Source: Marinobacter iranensis (GTDB lineage: Bacteria; Pseudomonadota; Gammaproteobacteria; Pseudomonadales; Oleiphilaceae). Taken from it: 64,000 nucleotides of DNA. Position numbers and translations under genes: made by a program. Positions 34,901-44,307 of the stretch are shown here, one piece after another (position 1 is the first letter of the stretch; each line of letters begins with the position of its first letter). The stretch is from contig NZ_JANCMW010000013.1 in assembly GCF_029207565.1 (NCBI RefSeq), forward strand, positions 1 through 64,000, in the 5' to 3' direction. The notes under the pieces were generated by a model that searched no databases, was not told where the DNA came from, and saw nothing but the letters and a program-made list of their open reading frames with translations.

Positions 34901-35362
34901 TTAATGATCGGCCTTGTCGCGGAAGAACGTTGCCTGCATAACCCGGCTGATCTTTACGGAACTGCCGCTTCGAAGGGCGGTACGGAGCATGTGGATATGG
35001 GTGGAGAAGTCCTCCCGGATAGCCGGAGGAAGGTCCGTGCCGCTTTCGGGGATGTCTTCCTCCTGGAGGTTCGGGCTGGCTGGTGAACTCATCCGCACAA
35101 ACGCCCGCTGGGTCAGCACGGCCTGGTCCAGGGCCTCCTGGCGGATGGTGTCCACGTAACGCAGCAGGTCTTCCTCGGCCAGCCAGAGCAGGGTGCCGAA
35201 GCAGGCCATGTGGCGCTTGCTGTGCAGCCCGAACTCATCCGGCTCGTCCGGGCCGGCAATATCTTCCACGAACAGGTTCACCCGGCGGGGAAAGGCATTG
35301 TAGAGCTGAACCAGGGCGATTGCCGCGTCCTTGTAGAACTCTTCAATATGAATGTCCGCCAT
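34901..35362 (-). CDS. Conserved hypothetical protein
   Basis: A 153-residue soluble protein without signal or membrane segments, rich in acidic residues (YKDAAIALVQLYNAFPRRVNLF near the start; GLHSKRHMACFGTLLWLAEEDLL in the middle). It resembles hypothetical proteins found beside alaA or htpX in related genera; no function. A good Shine-Dalgarno (AGGAGG) precedes it. It follows alaA with an 11-nt gap. Confidence 0.75.
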   Translation of the reverse strand: MADIHIEEFYKDAAIALVQLYNAFPRRVNLFVEDIAGPDEPDEFGLHSKRHMACFGTLLWLAEEDLLRYVDTIRQEALDQAVLTQRAFVRMSSPASPNLQEEDIPESGTDLPPAIREDFSTHIHMLRTALRSGSSVKISRVMQATFFRDKADH

Positions 35363-35372
35363 GAGGCCTCCT

Positions 35373-36587
35373 TTACAGCTGGTAGGAAGACAGGAAGTGT
35401 GCCAGACGCTTCATGGCGTCTTCCAGGGTATCCTCCCGGGGCAGGAACACGACGCGCAGATGCTGTTTGTCGTCAATGTTGAAAGCGGACCCCTGGACCA
35501 GCAAGATGCGTTCCTGCAACAGCAGGTCCAGTACCAGCTTTTCGTCATTGACGATGGGGAAGCGCTTCGGGTCCAGCTTGGGGAAGAGGTAGAGCGCGCC
35601 CTTGGGCTTCACGCAACTGACCCCAGGAATATCATTGAGCAGGTTCCAGGCGGTTTCACGCTGTTCGAACAGCCGGCCACCCGGCGCCACCAGGTCCTCA
35701 ATGGACTGGTAGCCGCCCAGGGCGGTCTGGATAGCGAGCTGGGCAGGCACATTGGCGCACAGGCGCATGTTCGAAAGCATCTCGATACCCTCGATCAGGT
35801 CCCGTGCACGGTGTTTTGCGCCACTGATGATCATCCAGCCGGAACGGTAACCGGCGGCGCGGTAATTCTTGGACAGGCCGTTATAGGTGAAAAACAGCAC
35901 GTCATCGGCCAGCGACGCCGTTGAAATGTGCTCGGTGCCGTCGTACAGGATCTTGTCGTAGATCTCGTCGGACAACACGATCAGGCTGTGTTGCCGCGCC
36001 AGTTCCACCACCTGTTCCAGCAACTCGCGGGAATAGACGGCGCCGGTCGGGTTATTGGGGTTGATAAGCACAATAGCCCGGGTGCGGCGGGTAATCTTCT
36101 TGCGGATGTCGTCAATGTCCGGGAACCAGTCCTGTTGCTCATCACAGCGATAGTGGACCGGTTTGCCGCTGGACAGGGTCACGGCGGCGGTCCACAGCGG
36201 GTAATCCGGGGCCGGGATCAGCACTTCGTCGCCGGTATTGAGCATGGCCTGCATGGACATCACAATCATCTCGCTGACGCCATTGCCCAGAAAGATATCG
36301 TCGATATCCACCTTGTCGATGCCTCGTTGCTGGCAGTAGTGCATAACCGCCTTGCGGGCAGAGAACAGCCCCTTGGATTCCACATACCCCTGGGCCAGGG
36401 GCATGTTGTAAATGACGTCCTGCTGGATTTCCTCGGGTACATCCAGTTCAAAGGCCGCGGGATTGCCGATGTTCAGCTTGAGAACCCGGTGGCCTTCTTC
36501 TTCCAGGCGACGGGCCTCACGCAGAACCACGCCACGTATCTCGTAACACACGTTATCCAGCTTGGCGGATTTGAGATAGTTCTGCAT
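35373..36587 (-). CDS. alaA: Alanine/aspartate-type aminotransferase AlaA
   Basis: A 404-residue fold-type I aminotransferase: KLNIGNPAAFELDVPEEIQ, LIPAPDYPLWTAAVTLS, INPNNPTGAVYS, and the PLP-lysine region FTYNGLSKNYRAAGYRSGWM. The N-terminal KSAKLDNVCYEIRG and the KNYR lysine context match AlaA (YfbQ), which makes alanine from pyruvate and glutamate. Length normal. Confidence 0.92.
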   Translation of the reverse strand: MQNYLKSAKLDNVCYEIRGVVLREARRLEEEGHRVLKLNIGNPAAFELDVPEEIQQDVIYNMPLAQGYVESKGLFSARKAVMHYCQQRGIDKVDIDDIFLGNGVSEMIVMSMQAMLNTGDEVLIPAPDYPLWTAAVTLSSGKPVHYRCDEQQDWFPDIDDIRKKITRRTRAIVLINPNNPTGAVYSRELLEQVVELARQHSLIVLSDEIYDKILYDGTEHISTASLADDVLFFTYNGLSKNYRAAGYRSGWMIISGAKHRARDLIEGIEMLSNMRLCANVPAQLAIQTALGGYQSIEDLVAPGGRLFEQRETAWNLLNDIPGVSCVKPKGALYLFPKLDPKRFPIVNDEKLVLDLLLQERILLVQGSAFNIDDKQHLRVVFLPREDTLEDAMKRLAHFLSSYQL

Positions 36588-36781
36588 AAGCCCGGTGCTT
36601 CCTCAGATCGGTAAGGGTTATTAAGTGCCATGTATCAAAGACAAGCTTGTATTCTAGCGGAGCAGAGGCAGGCGGCAACAGGCCAATTGTGATGAATTGT
36701 GGCATAAATGAGGAGATTTAACGCCCAAAGCTCACAGATTCCATGAACTGGCGTGGATAACCGGGTCAGATTCGGTTGTAA

Positions 36782-36799
36782 ATTGTATTGTGTACAATA
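36782..36799. promoter_or_regulatory. Candidate operator upstream of the glutathione peroxidase gene
   Basis: ATTGTA (36782-36787) and TACAAT (36793-36798) flank TTGTG; within it TATTGT (36786-36791) and ACAATA (36794-36799) give a second symmetry. It resembles OhrR-type boxes (TACAATT-AATTGTA), and an OhrR-like gene follows in the same operon. It lies about 30 nt upstream of the ATG, where a repressor would block transcription. Confidence 0.55.
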
Positions 36800-36828
36800 T
36801 AATGGAGGAAAATACAAAGGAGAAAATC

Positions 36829-37314
36829 ATGGCTACCCAAAGCATCTACGACTTTGCTGCAACCGACATCCGTGGAGAAGAGCATTCTCTCGATGAGTTC
36901 CGCGGCAAGGTTCTGCTGATTGTAAACACGGCCAGTAAATGCGGTTTTACCCCGCAGTTTGAAGGTTTGCAATCCCTGTACACCGACCTGAAAGGCAAAG
37001 GGCTTGAAGTGCTGGGTTTTCCCTGCAACCAGTTCCGCAACCAGGACCCGGCAGACGACAAGGCCATCAGTGAATTCTGCAGCCTGAACTACGGCGTTGA
37101 TTTCCCCATGTTTGCCAAGATCGAGGTTAACGGACCAAACGCCCACCCCCTGTTTCAGCATCTGAAACACAGCGCCAAGGGTCTGTTGGGATCGGAAGCG
37201 GTCAAATGGAACTTTACCAAGTTCCTGGTTAACAGCGATGGCGAGGTTGTCGGCCGTTATCCACCCACCACAAAACCGTCAGCCATCCGTGCCGACATCG
37301 AGAAGTTGCTGTAA
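36829..37314 (+). CDS. Glutathione peroxidase
   Basis: A 161-residue thiol peroxidase with the active-site segment NTASKCGFTPQFEGL (Cys in the position of selenocysteine), the second conserved block FPCNQFRNQDPA and the tryptophan in VKWNFTKFLV. It reduces hydrogen peroxide and organic hydroperoxides. The start follows AAAGGAG. The operator-like repeat and the downstream MarR regulator suggest peroxide-inducible control. The 4-nt gap to the next gene implies one transcript. Confidence 0.92.
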   Translation: MATQSIYDFAATDIRGEEHSLDEFRGKVLLIVNTASKCGFTPQFEGLQSLYTDLKGKGLEVLGFPCNQFRNQDPADDKAISEFCSLNYGVDFPMFAKIEVNGPNAHPLFQHLKHSAKGLLGSEAVKWNFTKFLVNSDGEVVGRYPPTTKPSAIRADIEKLL

Positions 37315-37317
37315 GCC

Positions 37318-37788
37318 ATGAAAACCGAAGATGACCTCCTTGCACTGGATAACCAGCTCTGTTTTGCTCTCTATGCCGCCAATCGGGCGATAACGGCCCG
37401 TTACCGTCCACTGTTGGCAGAGCTCAATCTCACTTATCCGCAGTATCTGGTCATGCTGGTACTGTGGGAAGCGAACCAGGATGGAAAAACCGTCAGGGTG
37501 TCTGATCTGGGTAAGCGGCTACGCCTGGATTCGGGAACCCTGACGCCTCTGCTTAAACGTCTGGCTGATCGAAAGCTGGTTACACGCCTGCGGGACACGG
37601 TCGACGAGCGGGTGGTAACGGTCGCGCCGACGGAGAAGGGCATCGCCATGCGGCGGCAGGCCCGGGAGATTCCGGGTCGTCTGCTGTGTGGTACCGGTAT
37701 CGGGGAGGAGCGAATCGTGGCATTGCGGGAAGAACTGCGTTCCGTCCTTAGTCTTCTTGAGGCTCAGGGGGAGCCCAGCGGTCGATAA
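37318..37788 (+). CDS. MarR-family regulator, OhrR-like
   Basis: A 156-residue winged-helix protein: DNQLCFALYAANRAITARYRPLL carries a cysteine in the position used by OhrR for peroxide sensing, followed by LGKRLRLDSGTLTPLLKRL and DERVVTVAPTEKG of the wing. It probably represses the gpx promoter and is released by oxidation of the cysteine. The end of the gene overlaps the convergent sensor kinase gene by 41 nt. Confidence 0.88.
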   Translation: MKTEDDLLALDNQLCFALYAANRAITARYRPLLAELNLTYPQYLVMLVLWEANQDGKTVRVSDLGKRLRLDSGTLTPLLKRLADRKLVTRLRDTVDERVVTVAPTEKGIAMRRQAREIPGRLLCGTGIGEERIVALREELRSVLSLLEAQGEPSGR

Positions 37789-40084
37789 TCGACTTCAGGT
37801 CGGCGCGATTGTAGGGCTTGGTGATGTAATCGTTCATACCGGATTCCAGGCAATCGTCACGGTCTCCCTGCATGACGTTGGCCGTCACGGCGATCACAGG
37901 CAGATCCCACCATTCGGGATTCTCGCGAATCTTGCGGGTGGCTTCGTAGCCATCCATCACCGGCATCTGACAATCCATCAGCACGATATCAAAGGACGCC
38001 TGCTGTAACGCCTCCAGCGCCCGTTTGCCGTTTTCCGCAAGGGTGACCGAATGGCCGAGTTTCTTCAGCATGCTGCTGGCGACAACCTGGTTAACCTGGT
38101 TGTCTTCCACCAGTAACAGGTTCAGTGATCTGGTAACCTCCGTCTGCTCTTCAATGGTACCGGTCCTGTCGCCGGCACCTTCATGTTCCAGCCCTGCAGC
38201 CCTGCAAAGGGTGCGGAACAACTGCTCCCGTCTCAGTGGCATGGAGAGTATCTGCCGGTTGTCAGCGGGCAGTGCCGAGCCATTCCTGTCGACCAGGATA
38301 ACGCCGGTGCCGGACCAGCCCGGTGCAAGTTGTCCTGCGGTTTCATCGTCCTTTTCCGCGACAACCATCAGGATGCCTCCTCCATTGCGAGCGGCATCAC
38401 GTATGGGAACGCCCCATGCCCGCAACTGGTTTTCAATGGAGGTACGGTGGGGGTAGTCCGGGGGAATGCCCATATCCACCCCTGTTTGCCTGAGCTGGTC
38501 CGGAATGGCCGGCATTGCCAATTCGGCCTCCTGCTGGTCGTGCACGGGCAGGGGCAGGTTGACCGTGAAGTGGGTTCCTTTTTGTTCCTCGGAATCCACC
38601 AGGATCTGGCCGTGCATCCGCTCTACCAGTTGGCGGCACAGGGTCAGGCCCAGGCCGGTGCCCCCGTAGAGCCGGGTGGTATCGCTGTCGGCCTGGGAGA
38701 AGGGCGAGAAAATCCGGTGCAGCCCTTCCTTGGACATGCCGATACCGGTGTCGATCACGTCGATGCGAACATTACCGCTGAAGCGGGTGGCGCGGATACT
38801 CACGCTGCCCTGCTCGGTGAACTTGATGGCATTGCTGAGCAGGTTATTGAGAATCTGACGGGTGCGGGTGGGGTCGCCGAGGAACATTTCCGGCAGATCG
38901 CAGTCAATATCCGCCACCACATCAATGTTCTTGCGCCGGGCCTGCTGGGCGTGCAGCGTTGCACACTCCTCAATCAGATTGCGTACCGAGAAGGGAATGT
39001 TCTCCAGGCTGAGTTTGCCGGCTTCCACCTTGGAAATATCAAGGATGTCGTTGAGCAGGCCAAGCAGGCTCTGGCCGGCGTTCAGGGCAATTTCCAGCCG
39101 GTTTCGCTGCGCCGGTTCCAGATCTCCTTCCAGCGCTAGCCCGAGCATGCCCAGAACGCCATTGAGCGGGGTGCGGATCTCATGGCTCATACTGGCCAGG
39201 AAATTGGCCCGTGCCCTGGCTCGGCGTACGGCGTCTTCCTTGGCGCGGACCAGGGCCCGGTTGCCTCGCTGGAGCGCCTCGTTTTTCTCGGAAATTTCCC
39301 GTGTGCGGTCTTCCACTTCCTGTTCAAGCTGGCCGGAGTAGTTCTTCATCGCGCTTTCGGCAGCCCGAAGCTGCGCCAGGCTTGAATCAATGGTTTCCAG
39401 GTGCTGGTTGATCACGCCCACCATAAGCCCTATCTCATCCTCGCGATGGTTCCTGGGCACAGGTAACCGGATCTTTTCGGGGCTTTCCGCTCTGACACGG
39501 CTGAGGGTGCCGATAACGTTGAGCATCGGGCGGGTCAGCACGAAGTAGAAAATGGCCAGTAGCGCCGCCGTAAGCACCAGGCTTTTCAAGAGTCCGCTCA
39601 GCAGGGTGTAGCCCGCCCGCTGGAGGAACAGCAGGCCGTAGTGATAGGTGTCGATGGTGACTGTCAGGTTGCCCAGGGACAGGTCACTCAATTGAGGCAC
39701 CACCAGTTCCCGGCTGAACACGCGGCTGTCACCAAACAGCAGGTCGCTGATCCAGCGATAACGGGAGTCCGGGCTGCTCTGGCTGGCAGCGGCCATGGTC
39801 TGGCCGTTATTGTCGATGATGCGGGCATCAATGGTCGCCGGGTGGCGGAGCAAACCGTCCAGCAGTTCTTCCGCAAGCCGGATGTCGATGTTGTAGGCAA
39901 TCTGGGAGGCAGGGCTATGGCTGATTTCGATAAGCGCCTGGATTTCCTGTTCCATGGAATCCCGGGCACTGAAATAATCGAGTGTGACCTGCACAACGTT
40001 GAGCACCAGGCCCAGCACCATTGCGATTAAAACGGTGTCCCGGGTCAGGCGATAGGATAGCCGTTTCTGGAATGCAGTTGTCAC
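37748..40084 (-). CDS. Hybrid sensor histidine kinase with receiver domain
   Basis: A 778-residue protein. Two membrane segments (residues about 17-36 and 175-205) enclose a periplasmic sensor region; a HAMP-like linker and coiled coil (about 210-300) follow; the histidine site is in FLASMSHEIRTPLNGVLG; the ATPase region shows LSNAIKFTEQG, DTGIGMS and GGTGLGLT; a receiver domain ends the protein (MDCQMPVMDGYEATRKI). It looks like a BarA-style phosphorelay kinase, but there is no Hpt domain that I can see. The partner response regulator is not nearby. The signal is unknown. Confidence 0.9.
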   Translation of the reverse strand: MTTAFQKRLSYRLTRDTVLIAMVLGLVLNVVQVTLDYFSARDSMEQEIQALIEISHSPASQIAYNIDIRLAEELLDGLLRHPATIDARIIDNNGQTMAAASQSSPDSRYRWISDLLFGDSRVFSRELVVPQLSDLSLGNLTVTIDTYHYGLLFLQRAGYTLLSGLLKSLVLTAALLAIFYFVLTRPMLNVIGTLSRVRAESPEKIRLPVPRNHREDEIGLMVGVINQHLETIDSSLAQLRAAESAMKNYSGQLEQEVEDRTREISEKNEALQRGNRALVRAKEDAVRRARARANFLASMSHEIRTPLNGVLGMLGLALEGDLEPAQRNRLEIALNAGQSLLGLLNDILDISKVEAGKLSLENIPFSVRNLIEECATLHAQQARRKNIDVVADIDCDLPEMFLGDPTRTRQILNNLLSNAIKFTEQGSVSIRATRFSGNVRIDVIDTGIGMSKEGLHRIFSPFSQADSDTTRLYGGTGLGLTLCRQLVERMHGQILVDSEEQKGTHFTVNLPLPVHDQQEAELAMPAIPDQLRQTGVDMGIPPDYPHRTSIENQLRAWGVPIRDAARNGGGILMVVAEKDDETAGQLAPGWSGTGVILVDRNGSALPADNRQILSMPLRREQLFRTLCRAAGLEHEGAGDRTGTIEEQTEVTRSLNLLLVEDNQVNQVVASSMLKKLGHSVTLAENGKRALEALQQASFDIVLMDCQMPVMDGYEATRKIRENPEWWDLPVIAVTANVMQGDRDDCLESGMNDYITKPYNRADLKSIIDRWAPPEPQED

Positions 40085-40140
40085 AGCGTGTCACGGTCCC
40101 TGTCTAACGTTTTGTGTGGTGTTCCGGGATTAGCCGAAGG

Positions 40141-40914
40141 CTAGTCGTCGTAGTCTGCCTTCTTGCGCCATTCATCGTCGTGAAGGAAGGTGTCCCACTC
40201 CCTGTCGAGGCGTGATTGGCCTTCCGCGGCGGCTGTGTGGGCCTCATCACCTTTCATCGCCTCAAGCTCCTTGATACGGGTGCGGAAGCTTTTTACGGCT
40301 TTCATTGCCATGGGGTTGTCCTGTGACTTGCCCATTTCAGTACTGGCCAGATGATAGGCGTGAATGGCCTTGCGAATCTGGTTCTGTTTCACATAATCAC
40401 GGGCCTGGAACACATGCAGGTCGGCATGGGTTTTGTGCACGAGGAACAGGACAAACTTGAGATTTTTCTTCGCCGTGGCGCCATCAATCTTTCCGGCCTT
40501 GTGCATGCCTTCAATCATCTTGAAGAGGTTCTGCAGCAACTCCTTGACATAACTGGACTTCTCCGGCGAATCGATTTTTACTGGAGAGCGTTGGTCCTCG
40601 TTGTCCATGACCTTCTTTTTGAGTTGCTGGGCGGCGTTTAACCATTCCCCGACTGGCTGTTCAGACTTGAGGCCCTGGAGCTCGCGGCAGGTTTCCTCCA
40701 TGCGTTTGATCAGCAACAATTTAAGGTCTGCGGTGAGGTATTGTCCCGGAATTTCTGAAAGCAGGCGGTTAGCACGGTTATAGCTGTCTTCCAGCGCCGT
40801 GATTTTTCGAGCACGTTCGATACGTGCCCGTTCCCGCATCTGGCTGGCCACAATAATGATGATCGAAACGGTAACGATAGCCGCCAGAAGCAGCACAATC
40901 ATTGTGGTATCCAT
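40141..40914 (-). CDS. Hypothetical membrane-anchored protein with coiled-coil region
   Basis: A 257-residue protein with an N-terminal membrane segment (MIVLLLAAIVTVSIIIIVASQM) followed by a long helical, charged cytoplasmic part (e.g. ARKITALEDSYNRANRLL, and AKKNLKFVLFLVHKTHADLH). No catalytic motif is visible. It resembles conserved hypotheticals of pseudomonads and marinobacters. It ends 57 nt upstream of the sensor kinase and runs the same way, so a functional link is possible. Confidence 0.75.
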   Translation of the reverse strand: MDTTMIVLLLAAIVTVSIIIIVASQMRERARIERARKITALEDSYNRANRLLSEIPGQYLTADLKLLLIKRMEETCRELQGLKSEQPVGEWLNAAQQLKKKVMDNEDQRSPVKIDSPEKSSYVKELLQNLFKMIEGMHKAGKIDGATAKKNLKFVLFLVHKTHADLHVFQARDYVKQNQIRKAIHAYHLASTEMGKSQDNPMAMKAVKSFRTRIKELEAMKGDEAHTAAAEGQSRLDREWDTFLHDDEWRKKADYDD

Positions 40915-41059
40915 CGTATTGCTGATACTCCGACTAATGGACAGGGCACTGAACGCTCCGGCAACAGAAAAAACCGGAGAAATCCAGCAAGTATCCGAAA
41001 GACTAGCAGAAAACCAAAAATGATTCCGTTTTGAAATGTGAACGATTGCGGCTTTATAT

Positions 41060-41074
41060 CAATTCGATGAATTG
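41060..41074. promoter_or_regulatory. Palindrome upstream of the LysR gene
   Basis: CAATTC-GAT-GAATTG is a perfect 6-bp arm inverted repeat within an AT-rich stretch about 76 nt upstream of the LysR-family start. LysR proteins often bind such dyads near their own promoter. The rest of the 235-bp intergenic region shows no gene. Confidence 0.35.
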
Positions 41075-41149
41075 GTAATCTTCAGTCTATTCTTCTGGTG
41101 AATGAAAGCTGTTCACCGATCACCGTTTATCGCCTGCAGGTAGCACTTC

Positions 41150-42160
41150 ATGGACATTTCCCGGGTTGACCTCAATCTGCTTGTGTATCTTGACGTGCTG
41201 TTGCGGGAGCGGAACGTCACCAAAGCCGCCAACCATCTCGGCATAACCCAGCCGGCCATGAGCAATGGTTTACGGCGATTGCGGGATCTGTTTGGTGATC
41301 CGCTGCTGGTGCGCACCAGCGAGGGCATGACTGCGACTGAACGTGCCACCGAACTGCAGCCACTGGTGCGGGGCATCCTCTCGGATATCGAGCAGGCGGT
41401 TCATGAGAAGACGGCCTTTGCGGCTATGGAAAGCCAGCGTGTATTCCGCATCATGGCCAGCGACTATGCGGAGTCCTGCCTGATGCCGCGGGTGCTCCGG
41501 CGGATTCGCCAGGAGGCGCCTCATGTCACCCTGGATGTTCTGACCCCGAGTGACGTGAGCTTTCTCGACGTGGAGCAGGGCCGGTTGGATATGGCGATCA
41601 ACCGGTTCGACAAGATTCCACAGTCCTTTCACCAGAAAACCCTGTGGACTGAGTATTTCGCCTGCCTGATGAACGCGCGCAACCCTATCCTCAAGGAACC
41701 GTTCACCCTGGATACCTATCTGGATGCCAGCCATATCTGGGTCAGCAAAACCGGTTTCGGTGTCGGCGTAGGGGTGAATCCAAAGGATGTCCAGCGCCTG
41801 GGCTGGGTGGACGAGGCATTGTCGCTGATGGGGCGCAAGCGTCGGATTTCTGTATTCACGCGGCATTACCAGGTGGCGATGCTGCTGGCGGAACAGCACG
41901 ACCTGATAGCCACACTGCCATCTCGCGCTGCCTGGTTGCAGAAAGACAACACCAATCTGGTGGTGAAGGTACCGCCGTTCGAGATCCCGCCGTTTGAGCT
42001 GAAAATGGCCTGGAGCCCGTTGTTGCAGCACAACACGGATCACCAATGGCTACGGAAGCTTATTGTGGAAGTGGCCGAGGAGGTGGATGCGGAGTTTGCA
42101 CCGTTCGGGGCACAGTTTGAATCCGCCGAGGTTCCCGGCGTTCATCATTCAGAGCGGTAG
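41150..42160 (+). CDS. LysR-family transcriptional regulator
   Basis: A 336-residue protein with the LysR helix-turn-helix at the N-terminus (DVLLRERNVTKAANHLGITQPAMSNGLRRLRDLFGDPLLVRT) and a periplasmic-binding-like ligand domain. The helix resembles the NodD/LinR-like group of LysR regulators. Target and effector are unknown. Its 3' end overlaps the convergent acetyltransferase gene by 12 nt. Confidence 0.9.
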   Translation: MDISRVDLNLLVYLDVLLRERNVTKAANHLGITQPAMSNGLRRLRDLFGDPLLVRTSEGMTATERATELQPLVRGILSDIEQAVHEKTAFAAMESQRVFRIMASDYAESCLMPRVLRRIRQEAPHVTLDVLTPSDVSFLDVEQGRLDMAINRFDKIPQSFHQKTLWTEYFACLMNARNPILKEPFTLDTYLDASHIWVSKTGFGVGVGVNPKDVQRLGWVDEALSLMGRKRRISVFTRHYQVAMLLAEQHDLIATLPSRAAWLQKDNTNLVVKVPPFEIPPFELKMAWSPLLQHNTDHQWLRKLIVEVAEEVDAEFAPFGAQFESAEVPGVHHSER

Positions 42161-43114
42161 TTCCCTCAGTTCCAGTGAACCCCGCCCGGCGTCCCACATA
42201 CGCTGGAAGGATTCGGCAAGCAGCTTTACCCGGCCGCTGTCGGCAAATTTGGCGAAGCCCTCGGGCTTGTAGAAGTCATGTCGGTAGACCACGCCCTCCC
42301 GGTCGGCCAGCAGGAATGGCTGGTCTTCCACCGGGTAGTCGTCGTTGACCAACCTCAGTTCCATCCGGCTGGGCAGGCGACGCATCAGTTCCACGATCTG
42401 GTGCCGGCGTTTCACCAGCGGTTTGTCATCGTGAATCAGCAGGCGCACGTCGCTGAGCCGATGACGGCGGGCCAGACTGGATATCAGTTCCCGGAACCGC
42501 AGGCGGTCATAGAGGTCATGATCCAGCAGCCGGTCATACAGCCAGAGCCGTTGACGGGCCTGGCCAGCCACGGAGTCCATCAGCCCCACCATGTTGCTTT
42601 CGCTGTCAAACAGCCAGGCGTCTTGGTCTTCGCCCAACAGCATGGGAGTGGGGCGGGTGCCGAAAGCATCACTGACCAGTTCCGGAGCCAGGCAGCGCAT
42701 GTCCACATGGGGAATGCCGGCGTCGTCGTACAGGTCGGAGCAGACGTGGAACCCGGAGCGCTGGTAGAAGGGAATGGCGTGTTCCTGGGCGGAAAGCTGC
42801 AGTTCACTGAACTGGCCGGCCGCTTCCGAGACCAGGTGGCGCAACAGGACTTCACCGAATCCCTTGCCGCGATGGGCAGACAGGATGGCCATGCGCCCGA
42901 TATGGGCGGTTTCCTCAAGGGTTGAGAAAAGCCGGCCGACCCCGACGGGGGTGTTGTCGGGCAGTACCATGAGATAGTGGTCGGCGATTTCGTCGGTATC
43001 GTCCCATTCCAGTTCCGGCGGTACCCGTTGCTCTTCCACAAACACGGCCTGACGTATGGTCCGGACATCGGCCGGCGCCAGTTGCCAGCTGTATTTGCGA
43101 ATCCGTACGTTCAT
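42149..43114 (-). CDS. GNAT-family acetyltransferase with C-terminal extension
   Basis: A 321-residue protein. The N-terminal half is a GNAT domain (RQAVFVEEQRVPPELEWDDTDEIADHYLM, and HRGKGFGEVLLRHLV for acetyl-CoA binding, then HAIPFYQRSGFHV). The second half (residues about 175-321) is a different domain (DHDLYDRLRFRELISSLARRH). The start at 43114 begins MNVRIRKYSWQL; a longer frame begins at 43135. The acceptor is unknown. The gene is the last of the rluE-to-roxA run, 36 nt after roxA. Confidence 0.82.
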   Translation of the reverse strand: MNVRIRKYSWQLAPADVRTIRQAVFVEEQRVPPELEWDDTDEIADHYLMVLPDNTPVGVGRLFSTLEETAHIGRMAILSAHRGKGFGEVLLRHLVSEAAGQFSELQLSAQEHAIPFYQRSGFHVCSDLYDDAGIPHVDMRCLAPELVSDAFGTRPTPMLLGEDQDAWLFDSESNMVGLMDSVAGQARQRLWLYDRLLDHDLYDRLRFRELISSLARRHRLSDVRLLIHDDKPLVKRRHQIVELMRRLPSRMELRLVNDDYPVEDQPFLLADREGVVYRHDFYKPEGFAKFADSGRVKLLAESFQRMWDAGRGSLELRELPL

Positions 43115-43149
43115 GCCGTTCTCTCTCACCCTCACTCTTAATCTTACCC

Positions 43150-44304
43150 TTACTCGAAATACAGCGAACCCTGGTTAACGAGATTACTCAAAAGCCCCGC
43201 GATGGCGTCGTCGCCGGCAAACAATGAGGCCAGTTCTGCCATATCAAGTCTGGCGCCGGCGCAGAGCAAGGGTGCCAGAGGCCTTGCATCGCCCCGGAGC
43301 AGGAATTGCTCGCCATCCACGAATAGGGCCGCTTCTTCCTCAAATTCATGGTAGGCGAAACGGGAACCTTCGTTCCAGCGCAGCGGGTTGCCGGATGCTA
43401 TCAGTTCACCGAGCAGTTCCGGCGTCACGGGCTCTTCCGCGGGCACCACAATATCCAGGCTCTTGGGAAGCGTGGAGTATTGGCCAAACCAGAGCGCCAG
43501 TTGGCGCTTGTCGGTAAGTTTTTCACGAATGACGCCATCAAGGCGATCGATTACTTCGGGTGCAATGGTGCCAGGGTTGTCCTGAACCCTCAGGTCCGGA
43601 TCGTTGAGGTGCTCCGACGCGTCGGACTGGCTGCAGAGGAAATCCGTGAAACCGGTCAGCACATCGTCAATGGTGGGCGCACGGAACCCGACGGACAGGG
43701 TGATGCAGTCATCCTCCGCCACTCCGTGATGGCCAATGCCCGGTGGCAGGTACAGCATGTCTCCCGGTGCCAGAGTGACGGTTTCCTCGCCATCCCAGCT
43801 ACTGAGAATCCGCAACGGTGTGCCGTCTACCCGGGGTGAGGTGTGATCGCAGTGGCCGCCAAAAGTCCACCGCCGGTGTCCTTCGGCCTGCAGCAGGAAG
43901 ACATCGTACTGGTCGTAGTGGGGGCCGACGCTGCCGCCTTTCGGGGCGTAGCTGGCCATGATGTCATCCAGTCGCCAGTTGGGGACGAAGCGGAACTTGT
44001 CCAACAGGTCCGCGAAGTCCGGAACCCAGTGGTCAAGGCCCTGAACCAGCAGTGTCCAGTGACTTTCCGGCAGTTTGCTGAAGCGCTCGGGCTCAAAAGG
44101 ACCGTTGTGCAACTGCCAGGGTTTGCCGTCGTCGTTCTCGATCACAATGCGGGATTCGACCGCTTCCTCGCAGGCGAGCCCCGCCAGTTCCTCCGCCGAC
44201 ACCGGGCACTCGAAGCCCGCAAAGGCCTGGCGGATTACCAGCGGTTTCTTCTGCCAGTAGTCCCGCAGGAATTCTTCCGCGGGCATTCCGCCGGGCAGTT
44301 TCAT
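43150..44304 (-). CDS. roxA: Ribosomal protein L16 arginine hydroxylase RoxA (YcfD)
   Basis: A 384-residue JmjC-type oxygenase: GPHYDQYDVFLLQAEGHRRWTFGG holds the HxD iron ligands and YLPPGIGHHGVAEDD the distal histidine, then a winged-helix C-terminal region. RoxA hydroxylates L16 with 2-oxoglutarate and oxygen, so its activity depends on oxygen supply. The gene starts 3 nt after purB stops and shares the strand. Confidence 0.92.
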   Translation of the reverse strand: MKLPGGMPAEEFLRDYWQKKPLVIRQAFAGFECPVSAEELAGLACEEAVESRIVIENDDGKPWQLHNGPFEPERFSKLPESHWTLLVQGLDHWVPDFADLLDKFRFVPNWRLDDIMASYAPKGGSVGPHYDQYDVFLLQAEGHRRWTFGGHCDHTSPRVDGTPLRILSSWDGEETVTLAPGDMLYLPPGIGHHGVAEDDCITLSVGFRAPTIDDVLTGFTDFLCSQSDASEHLNDPDLRVQDNPGTIAPEVIDRLDGVIREKLTDKRQLALWFGQYSTLPKSLDIVVPAEEPVTPELLGELIASGNPLRWNEGSRFAYHEFEEEAALFVDGEQFLLRGDARPLAPLLCAGARLDMAELASLFAGDDAIAGLLSNLVNQGSLYFE

Positions 44305-44307
44305 GAT

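Noticed and set aside
38183..39139. 318-codon plus-strand frame inside the sensor kinase
   Set aside because: Shadow of a gene with clear kinase motifs.
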